In this document: positions 53,307-61,500 of the stretch, piece after piece
How positions within the stretch are numbered: the stretch's first letter is position 1
Layout of the letters: every line of letters starts with the position of its first letter
Assembly (NCBI GenBank): GCA_002366565.1
Contig: DFBJ01000007.1
Coordinates: forward strand, 62,001 to 126,000
Direction of reading: 5' to 3'
From: Bacteriovoracaceae bacterium UBA3083
Lineage (GTDB): Bacteria; Bdellovibrionota; Bacteriovoracia; Bacteriovoracales; Bacteriovoracaceae
Length of the DNA stretch: 64,000 nt
Made by a program: the position numbers and the translations under genes
Notes under the pieces: model-generated
The model's database searches: none
The model's input: only the letters and a program-made list of their open reading frames with translations
What the model was told of the DNA's origin: nothing

Positions 53307-54222
53307 ACTGAACTTCCTCCCAGCCGAAAGGTAAGCTGAGAGCAAATGAATTAATTCTTTTTTCTACAAGAGTTTCTATTGCTGCATGGGCACTTTGTAC
53401 TTTCTGCTGTTTTGATTTATTTAAATTTTTTCCAAACTCGAATATATCTTCAAGTCTATATACTTCTTCTCTAGCGGTGAAAGGAGTATTTATCATACAG
53501 GGAGAACCTAAATCAATGAATAATCTACTTTCTATCTTAGACCAGTTAAGGAAGAAGTCATGATTAATAAAGTACTTGTCTGTACCAATAGTATTCATAA
53601 TGAATGGATGCTCTGCCCAAAGTTTTTGATTATCCCATTCAACTAGTTCTATATCTGCTTCACTATATTTTGCTACAAGCTCAAGGGCCTTTGTTGTATT
53701 TCTTGCACTAAGATATATACGATGCTTTCTTGCAAGTAACTTAATAAGGTCTTCAGCTAATTGGCCAGAGCCTAGAATTAGGACGTCACCATCAATTGTC
53801 TGATTTCTTAGAAGCTTTCTTGTTATTCCAGCGTATGTTTGTTGTCCAATCTCTTTTAAGAATGATGTTCTTATTTTTTTCGCATCCATGAACAGCTTTT
53901 CAAGAATAGACATGATTTGAGAGTTTCTAACACCGTAACTTAGGTATTCAGTATAAGACTTCTTGAATTGAGATGTGATTTCATTTTCACCAAGTAGCTT
54001 ACTTTTAAGACCACAAATTGTTTCTAGGAGATAGCTGTAGGCCTTATCTGCGACAAATGTCTCCATTGTATCGTGGCTATCATCAATATGGTGAAAAGGT
54101 ACAAAGTTAAACCCAAGGACCAAAGTTCTTTGACAAGTTTCAAGTATAAATAGCTCTCCATTTTGAGGGCGACTTACTTTAGCTCCAGCTGGTAGGTTGA
54201 TAACTTTTAATCCACTAATCAT
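53299..54222 (-). CDS. hemA: short glutamyl-tRNA reductase
   Basis: First step of C5 tetrapyrrole synthesis: glutamyl-tRNA to glutamate-1-semialdehyde. The catalytic segment LETCQRTLVL keeps the nucleophilic Cys of the family's LSTCNRTE, KLLGENEITSQFKKSY corresponds to GE.QI.GQVK, and VLILGSGQLAEDLIKLLA is the NADPH fold. At 307 residues it is about 100 short of typical HemA: the first roughly 30 residues and much of the C-terminal dimerisation region are missing. The context with hemC and hemL supports function. It is first in the operon. Confidence 0.85.
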   Translation of the reverse strand: MISGLKVINLPAGAKVSRPQNGELFILETCQRTLVLGFNFVPFHHIDDSHDTMETFVADKAYSYLLETICGLKSKLLGENEITSQFKKSYTEYLSYGVRNSQIMSILEKLFMDAKKIRTSFLKEIGQQTYAGITRKLLRNQTIDGDVLILGSGQLAEDLIKLLARKHRIYLSARNTTKALELVAKYSEADIELVEWDNQKLWAEHPFIMNTIGTDKYFINHDFFLNWSKIESRLFIDLGSPCMINTPFTAREEVYRLEDIFEFGKNLNKSKQQKVQSAHAAIETLVEKRINSFALSLPFGWEEVQFV

Positions 54223-54294
54223 AATATCCGTTCTTGATTTGATGTGATGTGTCTAGAATGTTGTTTTGTTCAATATATCTCTATGGTTAGAGAA

Positions 54295-54307
54295 TATTGT
54301 CACAATA
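54295..54307. promoter_or_regulatory. palindrome upstream of the heme operon, possible operator
   Basis: TATTGT at 54295-54300, one central base, then ACAATA to 54307 form a perfect 13-bp palindrome about 73 bases before the hemA ATG and 66 bases before the divergent small membrane protein. It could bind a dimeric regulator of either unit. Confidence 0.4.
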
Positions 54308-54372
54308 ATGTAGGAAAATGATTTTTTTCAAATTGTTTCACATAGCAAACATTATTTGATAATAATGCTCCC

Positions 54373-54720
54373 ATGAGCAAAGCTGTTGAAACAATAAATG
54401 AAAAAGATTCAAGACCATTCTGGGAGAGATGGGGAGATGTAATTAAAGCATTTCTTCTCCGTATGACTCCGCAGTTTGTTATAAATGCCTTTTTAAGGTT
54501 CGACAAGAGAGTTGATGGAGCTTTAAGTTTCTTTATGAAACATTGGGGTAAAACTCCTTTTATGATCTCAATGAGTAAGAAGGTACAATACCTCGGAATT
54601 GAGAAACTTTGGGACAAAGGGCCAAAAGCCTTTATTTATTTCTTCCTTTTTTATTTAGTTAGGGACACAATTCTATATATAATTATCCCGATCTTTTTTG
54701 CAAAGCTAACAACAAGTTGA
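54373..54720 (+). CDS. small membrane protein of unknown function
   Basis: A 115-residue protein with one clear C-terminal hydrophobic segment (AFIYFFLFYLVRDTILYIIIPIFF, residues about 85-110) and an amphipathic basic N-terminal part. Not recognised. No good ribosome binding site precedes the ATG. It is divergent from hemA and ends 4 bases before the Na/Pi cotransporter gene, so the two are probably co-transcribed. Confidence 0.6.
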   Translation: MSKAVETINEKDSRPFWERWGDVIKAFLLRMTPQFVINAFLRFDKRVDGALSFFMKHWGKTPFMISMSKKVQYLGIEKLWDKGPKAFIYFFLFYLVRDTILYIIIPIFFAKLTTS

Positions 54721-54724
54721 GTTT

Positions 54725-56299
54725 ATGATTCCTATAGAACGCATCTGGCCATTACTTGGCGGGGTAGCACTGTTTATTTTCTCTATTAATTTCTTAGTTC
54801 TCTCAATGCAATCACTTTTTGGTGAAGTATTAAGAGGTCTAAATGCAAAAACTGTCATTAGATCAAGAAATTCTTTTCTGATGGGTCTCTTAAGTGGGGC
54901 AAGTGTTTTAAGTGTATACTCTTGCACAAATATGATCCTAGGTCTTGTTAACTCAGGAATTGTAAAGTTCAGTATATCTGCTCTCTTTATAATGGGCGTA
55001 AACCTTGGTGCATCTGTATTTCCTTGGCTATTCACTTTTGATCTTTCTCACTGGTCATATCTCTTTCTATTTGTAGGAGCTGTCGGACATTTTTTCATTA
55101 GAATTTTGGCCGTTAAATTACTTTCGCGAGTAATCTTAGGAGTAGGGTTTTTATATTTAGGTTTGGACTTATGTATTACATTCTTTAGTTCAGATACGCT
55201 TGTTATTTCGAATATGCTTGTAGAGGGACATCATTTCTTATTCCTATGTGGTGCGATTGCACTGGGAATAGTAGTTTCTTACTTTTTAAATAGTACAGTT
55301 CTTTTAATAGGTCTTTTTATGGCCTTCTTCTATACTCATAATATTTCTGTAGAGTTATCTTGTGCTGTTCTTGCTGGAGCATCTCTTGGTCCATGTATAA
55401 AGCTTTTCTTAAATTCAAAGAAAGGAAATATTGAAGGTCAAAGATCGGCCCTATTTAATATTTTCTTGAATCTATTTTCAATACCTACATCTCTCATTTT
55501 CTTAACATACTTTTCAAGTAGCCTAGAGTTGGTTCAATCATATGTAGGGATCAACTTGGTTCTTCCTTTCTTTTATACAACTTTAAATGCTGTAAATATT
55601 ATTCTAGCTCTTATCTTCTTTAAGTTTATAAAAGAGTCTGTGTTTAAGTTAATACCTAATCCACAAATTAAGATCCCTCAAAGGTTAATTGCTTTTGGAA
55701 GATCTGATGAACTTATTCCTGCAACAGCTCTATGGCAGGGACATAAAGAAATGTACAAGCTTAAAAGCATTGTTGATCGTATGTTTGATCAAGTTGAAAT
55801 GTATATAAGTGATGTAGAGGGAAGTCCTAGACAGCTTGCCAAGATTAAGAAGTATGAAGATATCACAGATAGAATTTGTAAAGAGATGGAGGTCTTTGTT
55901 CAGTCTCTTATGGAGAATGCTCTAAATTCTTCACAGGCAAAAGAAGCTTTATCAATTCTATTTGTATCAAAAGAATTTGAAAATATCGCAGATTACTTAA
56001 ATAACTTTGTAACTCATAAGACTACAATCTCCATTGAAGAATCTCTTAATCAAGAAGACTTAGATAAGATTATTGATCTACTTAATAAAGTAAGGTCCTT
56101 CTATGAGATTTGCTGTTCTAATTTAGGTGCAGGCGTAAAGTATGGTCCAGCAGAAGTTCAAAAGCTGGCCGGTGAACTCAAAGAAGAGTGTGAAGACCTC
56201 AGGCTTAACAGAGATCATCAATCCCTCAGTTATTCAGATATCATTGTCTCTCTAAGAAAAGTTAGATCTCATTGCTATAGTCTTTACTTAGCCAGGTAA
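54725..56299 (+). CDS. Na+/phosphate cotransporter family protein with PhoU-like domain
   Basis: Inner-membrane transporter of the NptA/PF02690 type. The first half has about nine helices with the family repeats (LLGGVALFIFSINFLVLSMQSLFGEVLRGL, split; LSGASVLSVYSCTNMILG; MGVNLGASVFP). The usual QSSSA motif is altered to SVYSCT. Residues about 340-520 form a helical PhoU-like domain (IVDRMFDQVEMYI, KKYEDITDRICKEMEVF). SD is weak, so translation may be coupled to the gene upstream. The final 68 bp of coding sequence are repeated 1.8 kb downstream. Confidence 0.8.
   Translation: MIPIERIWPLLGGVALFIFSINFLVLSMQSLFGEVLRGLNAKTVIRSRNSFLMGLLSGASVLSVYSCTNMILGLVNSGIVKFSISALFIMGVNLGASVFPWLFTFDLSHWSYLFLFVGAVGHFFIRILAVKLLSRVILGVGFLYLGLDLCITFFSSDTLVISNMLVEGHHFLFLCGAIALGIVVSYFLNSTVLLIGLFMAFFYTHNISVELSCAVLAGASLGPCIKLFLNSKKGNIEGQRSALFNIFLNLFSIPTSLIFLTYFSSSLELVQSYVGINLVLPFFYTTLNAVNIILALIFFKFIKESVFKLIPNPQIKIPQRLIAFGRSDELIPATALWQGHKEMYKLKSIVDRMFDQVEMYISDVEGSPRQLAKIKKYEDITDRICKEMEVFVQSLMENALNSSQAKEALSILFVSKEFENIADYLNNFVTHKTTISIEESLNQEDLDKIIDLLNKVRSFYEICCSNLGAGVKYGPAEVQKLAGELKEECEDLRLNRDHQSLSYSDIIVSLRKVRSHCYSLYLAR
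56226..56293 (+). repeat. direct repeat copy A (3' end of the Na/Pi cotransporter gene)
   Basis: This 68-bp segment, the last codons before the final Arg and stop, matches 58057-58124 at 64 of 68 positions. The four differences are all transitions. Here it is part of the intact gene. Confidence 0.9.
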
Positions 56300-56855
56300 T
56301 TTCTCTTACGAGTAACTTTATAGCTTTGAGAAAGATCTAAATTAGCTCCTAGTATTTGGGTCTCTTTGGAATGGTTAATCGAATTTATGTTATTTTCACT
56401 TATTGAAATTGAAGAGATTTGCGATTGATTAGTTTATTACTCTTCTTGATGATTCTGGATTTTCTACTTAAAATTGATACTCAAAGGAAAGTACCTTTCT
56501 AGATTAATGAGGTTTTATCTTTCTAATATAGGGGTTATTAGAAGCTATTATCATGATCAAGAATTAGTTGTTGCATACGTTTGTCTCGATATTTAAAACC
56601 ATTTTAGCAATATTGCACGACTTGTGTAGTTCACTTCATTATTGACCTAGAGTTAGAATCATATAGTTAAAGTATTTCAGTTGTAGGTATTACTCTCGAG
56701 TCGCTGCAGGTCAATCGATCTGTATAATTTTAGTAGGTTATGTTTTCTTTTGTTAGATTGTCTATTTATATTAAGGCCATGTAATTAATACAAAATGATG
56801 CTCTGCAGTGGTTCGTTTAGGTATACTCAATAAAAATAGTTATAGAGGTATTTAT
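56300..56855. other. non-coding stretch after the Na/Pi cotransporter gene
   Basis: About 555 bp with no supported gene; the frames are closed by frequent stops. A TATAAT at 56723-56728 may be the -10 of the downstream beta-propeller gene, with a poor -35. The stretch begins directly after repeat copy A and is sparse compared with the rest of the window. Confidence 0.5.
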
Positions 56856-57863
56856 ATGAAATTTCTTGTCATCAGTTTTGCTGTTTTATTTTCTAACTTA
56901 TCCTTTGCAAAGTTTAGCTTTAGCTTGGACTATCCAACGACTAATCCTAAGTTTCAGATGATTGATGTTAGTGATAAAAGTATTGCGGCTGATAGTTTTC
57001 ATGCCCCTGAAGGAATCTCTATGAAGAGTGATGGAACTTTGTTCGTTGCAAACCATAAGAAAGCAACTATCTCCATACTTGATAAACTATTTAAGCCTAA
57101 GGGAACTATTAGATTCAATAATCTTCCTGGATGGATTGATGGTGAATCTCAAGTCATGGGTATTCAAGCTGATAAATCAAATAATCTTTATATTGCACTC
57201 GTAAATTATCAAGGTGGAGCATTAGTTAAAGTTAATACGGAATCATATGAAAACAGTATTCCTAAGGTCTTACTTAGAGATCTAGGGTACGTTAATAGTG
57301 TTCACCTAGACGAATCTAATGATAGGCTTTTTATTTCTGTTAGTGACAATGGTGAGATCTATCATCTCGATCTTAAAAATGGTGATGTAAACATCATAGA
57401 GGGATTGATATTCCCTAACGGTATGGCACAAGGAAAAGAAGCTGATTGGCTGTACATATCACAAACTATGGAAAGTAATATTATAAGAATTAATCTTAAA
57501 GACACGAGTATTCGAGAGATTGTTTGGGTGGGCGGAAACGCTTTTAACTCATGGCCAGATGGGCTTACTTACTCAAAAGAACATGATATGTTTCTAGTTG
57601 CTGATAATAGATCTGGTTCAATTCTTTCTATCACTCCTAGTGGAGAGCTCATTAAACAAGTAAAAATTTTTGGTAAAGAGGGGAAGTCTGCTCCGGCCTC
57701 TTTAATCATACAAGATGGTAATGTGTTATTTACTGACTTGTGGGTTGCAGATATGCCACTAGTCTTAATAAAAGATTATCTTGATGGCGTTAAATATAAG
57801 AAAAATGCATATAAAATTCCACTTACTAATTTCTTACTTCTGTCAAAGTCTGAACTTAACTAG
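56856..57863 (+). CDS. exported SMP-30/gluconolactonase-like beta-propeller protein
   Basis: A signal peptide (MKFLVISFAVLFSNLSFA) is followed by a six-bladed propeller-like sequence: APEGISMKSDGTLFVANH, GIQADKSNNLYIAL, YVNSVHLDESNDRLFISVSDNGEIYHLD, FPNGMAQGKEADWLYISQT, WPDGLTYSKEHDMFLVADNRSGSI. These match the SMP-30/strictosidine-synthase type with the calcium-site NG.A and D..R positions. Substrate unknown. ATG at 56856 follows AGAGG by 7 bases. It is the only gene between the two copies of the 68-bp repeat. Confidence 0.75.
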   Translation: MKFLVISFAVLFSNLSFAKFSFSLDYPTTNPKFQMIDVSDKSIAADSFHAPEGISMKSDGTLFVANHKKATISILDKLFKPKGTIRFNNLPGWIDGESQVMGIQADKSNNLYIALVNYQGGALVKVNTESYENSIPKVLLRDLGYVNSVHLDESNDRLFISVSDNGEIYHLDLKNGDVNIIEGLIFPNGMAQGKEADWLYISQTMESNIIRINLKDTSIREIVWVGGNAFNSWPDGLTYSKEHDMFLVADNRSGSILSITPSGELIKQVKIFGKEGKSAPASLIIQDGNVLFTDLWVADMPLVLIKDYLDGVKYKKNAYKIPLTNFLLLSKSELN

Positions 57864-58056
57864 TAGGAAAGCTACAATTAGATATAAAGTGGAAATAAAA
57901 CTAGATATCAACTTTTTTTAGATCAAGTTCAGCGAGAAAAAATTTGATTGGTATTTGGTTTTCTTATTGTTTTTGACTGTAGGTCATTACTTGCTAGAAC
58001 TTAAAAAGATGACTTTTCAAACCAATCTGTACATGAAGTTAAAGCATCTATAGCGA

Positions 58057-58124
58057 TCAGCTATTTAGATATCATTGTCTCTCTAAGAGAAGTTAGATCT
58101 CATTGCTATAGCCTTTACTTAGCC
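58057..58124 (+). pseudogene. direct repeat copy B: displaced 3' fragment of a Na/Pi cotransporter gene
   Basis: The copy translates in frame as SYLDIIVSLREVRSHCYSL then YLA and a TAA stop, against SYSDIIVSLRKVRSHCYSL then YLAR and stop in the intact gene. Four transitions in 68 bp make two silent and two coding changes. Similarity ends sharply on both sides, and no upstream part of the gene is present. Confidence 0.85.
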
Positions 58125-58286
58125 TAAAGATATGCAACTGAAGTTATCTCTCAGACTTTATGTAGTTCTAGGATATTGTGATACTTTAATAACTTCACTA
58201 AAAGTTCAGGGATCAATACTCATACTTCTTGTAAAGTAAGTCTAGTAAACCAAAAAAATAATTCAATATATTTTAAAGGTGTAAAC

Positions 58287-58361
58287 ATGAAGAGTGCCTC
58301 TATCATTGATAACCAATTAAAATTCTTATGGCTAAAAATTAGGAATGCTGATTTTGGGTAG
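58287..58361 (+). CDS. possible 24-residue small ORF or gene remnant
   Basis: ATG at 58287 is preceded by AAAGGTG at normal spacing and encodes MKSASIIDNQLKFLWLKIRN followed by ADFG and a stop. The clear SD with a very short frame suggests either a small peptide gene or the truncated start of a lost gene. Not recognised. Confidence 0.3.
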   Translation: MKSASIIDNQLKFLWLKIRNADFG

Positions 58362-58502
58362 CTAGTACATTATTTATCTCAGAGGTAGCAGTGAGCGATG
58401 ATTTTGTAAGCTTTTGATATTACAGGTTCATCAAGGAAACTTAACTAAAAAAATATTTATTGTTCCCGATACATATAGGAATCACTCTATTCCAGGAATA
58501 AT

Positions 58503-61500
58503 ATGTCATCACAATTAAATGAGGCAAAAAAAAGATTAGTTGGCCTTGTTACTTACATTAAAGAAGTAAAGACTCGTTTGAATTCACCTGTACTTAGAAT
58601 CAATGATTATGAGTGGAAGCAATCTATAGATGATTTACCCCGGCACCCATATATTCAGCTATTTAATCTAGATGATCCTGAAGGTAGGGTTCTGAGTATT
58701 AAAAAGCCCAAAGAAATGAGATGCCCAGCACCACCTCCTGTATTAGATGGTTGGATAACGTCTAGTTGGAAGAAAATTGATTCTGATATTTACACAAAGA
58801 AATCTAAAAATTATGAAGATGATGAAGGGCTGGTACAAACTGAGATGTTTGAAGATGTTGAAGAAAGACTAACATCTTTAAAAGAGTGGACTGTTAGAAG
58901 AAATAAGTGGAAAGAAGCTGAGCTTCCTAATGAATATGTAAGAAGAGCATTCTCTCGATTTTTTGAGCTAGAGGCAAAAATTGATAAAGAGTCTGAGATG
59001 TATCAATTGTTTATTGGTGATGGGAACTTGAGTTTAAACCATCCTGAGTATGGTGTTATTGATCATCCAATAATATTTAAAGAGTTATCGATTACATTTA
59101 TTACAGATAAGGAGGAACCTGAGTTTGTTCTTTCTTCCAATGACTCTGATGTATGCTTAAATACAAGTTTGTTGAGAGTATTAGGTGTAAGTGGAATCAA
59201 TCTAAATACTTTTAGAGAAAAAATTGAAGATATGTCTGTAGACCCTCTGGACTCTTCAAATACAAATGGATTTCTAAACACAGTGATGCACAAACATTGG
59301 CAAGATGGAGAAGTTTATGAAGACGATACAAGAAACCCAGATGGTCCATGTATATATAGAAATCAATTTCTTTACCTAGGAAAAAAGCAAGATAGAATCT
59401 TGGATCAAATAGACTCCTATATTGATCAAGTATCAAATATCACTGAAGTTCCTGAAATCTTTTCCAATATAATTGGACTTTCTGAGGATACGAATTTCTC
59501 TAGTGATGATTTACCTACGATTCCTAATATTGGCTCTGTACCAGCAGCTAAAAAAATTGATTACTTTCTTACAAAAGAGGCAAATTTACAACAAAAGAGA
59601 ATAATTGAAGTATTAGTAAATAAGGGACAGGTTGGTGTCCAAGGACCTCCAGGAACAGGGAAGAGTCATACTATCGCAAATCTTATTGGCCACCTTTTAG
59701 CCAAAGGAAAGACAATACTTGTAACATCTTATACTCCGAAGGCCTTAAACGTAATCCGGGATAAAGTTGTAGATGAACTTAGACCTCTATGTGTTAGTGC
59801 TATTGATAACTCCAAGGAAAGTAAGAAAGAGCTTGAGTCTTCAATCAATTTTATAGATGAGATGTTATCAAAAAAAGATGAGGAAACTCTTGAGAGAGAG
59901 ATCTCAGATTTTGGCAGTAAGAGAGAAAAGTTAGAAAAGGAAATAGGCAATTTAAAGTCAAAACTATTCGAAGCTGTGAGAAATGAATATATAGAAATTG
60001 TAATTGGACAAGAAAACCTACTTCCGTCAAAGGCAGGGAAATATCTAGCAGAAAACATTTCTGATAACTGGATTCCTGGTAGCGTTAATCAAGATTATTC
60101 TCCGCTTAGTAATGAGATATTTAGTGACACTGTTTCACAGCTATACAGTGTAAATGTTGATGATCAAGATGAAATATTAAAAGGTTTACCTGAACCTAAT
60201 GAGCTTATCTCCCCAGAGGACTTTCAAAACTATTTAGAGCACTCTGATAAAGTAATGTCTGAGGATATGATTAAACATCGTTCAATTATCGAACAGGAGT
60301 CTATAGACTTTGTATTATTGGAAAAGGTGTTAGGTGAAGTGCAAGTAATTCTTTCGGAATTAGATAGTTTAGAAAAATGGAAGATAGACATTGTTGAAAA
60401 TAGTTTACGAGGAACTGAATATACTAAAATATATGATGAATTCGAGAATTTACTTGATTCTAAGTTACCTTTATTTCAGTCAAGAGCCCATCTGCTAAAT
60501 AAATATAAGCCATTCATAGCTGAACATGAAGATCCTAATGCATTGATCGCTGCTCTTGGAAATATGTCTGAGGGGAAAGGAGCATCTGCAAAGTTTAGTA
60601 TGTGGAATTCAGTGTTTAATTCTGAAATTAAATTCATTAAGAGTAATTCAAAAGTTAAAGACTCTGAACCTAAAACTTATGAAGAGTTTCAAAGTATTAT
60701 TTATCTCTTAAAGAATAAGATTGACCGGGATCTCCTTTGTTCAGAGTGGGAACATCTAACAACTGAATGCTCTCCTAAGTTAAGAACTGAGAAAGAGCCA
60801 GAGTTAATACTTTCGAAAATTCATAAACAAGTTATTTTATGGAAAAAGTTTAATGAAAGGCTTAGTAAAGTAACCGATGCACTTAAACTCGTAGGGATTA
60901 CATGGCCAACAAAGAAACATGATGAAATATTCTCAAATGTAGAGGACGAATACAGATATACAAACACTTTAGTAAAGGAGTTTAAAGATATTGTTTATCC
61001 TGGTCTCTATTCAATGTATGAAAAGCTAAAGTGTGAGAAGTCATATGACAGTATAAAAAGGTCTATAGGGTATCTAAATTCTGAAAATCTAAACTCTAAT
61101 ACAGGACTCCGGCTTTTAGAGAGTCTTAAAAATAGTAATTTTACCTCTTATCAAAATGAAATAAAGAACTTTTTGAGAATATATAAACATAAAAATATCG
61201 TGAATGAGTCTGTAAAGGTGTTAAGAAAAATAGAGGGGATTGCTCCTAAATTATATACTGCCATACTTGAACGTAACATCGAAGGAATAGAAGACTTTAA
61301 GCTTTCAAGAGGTTGGTATTATAAAAGATTAACTCAGGTTGTAGATAAACTTTCGGAAGTTAATATTAGTAAGATTCAAGAAGAGATTTATGAAAAAGAT
61401 AGTGCACTAAAGAAGATCAACGAAAGGTATATAGATTGTCTCGTATGGAGAAATCAGTTACAACGTAATGGTGTTAAAGAGAGGCAAGCGTTAAATGGTT

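Larger units (their letters stand above)
57864..58502. other. gene-poor stretch with a gene fragment and repeat copy B
   Basis: 639 bp without an intact gene. It holds the second copy of the cotransporter 3' end (58057-58124), a short open frame with a ribosome binding site (58287-58361), and GGAAT/ATTCC half sites at 58479-58493 just before the helicase gene. The density drop and the duplicated gene end mark it as a junction region. Confidence 0.6.

Noticed and set aside
54725..56299. Frameshift as the cause of the altered SVYSCT motif in the Na/Pi cotransporter.
   Set aside because: The frame stays open with normal hydrophobic helices on both sides, so substitution rather than frameshift is the simpler explanation.
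56300..58502. tRNA or integrase near the 68-bp repeats.
   Set aside because: No cloverleaf or GTTCGA-type T-loop and no tyrosine-recombinase R-H-R-Y motifs are visible in the flanks; an integrase, if any, lies outside the window.
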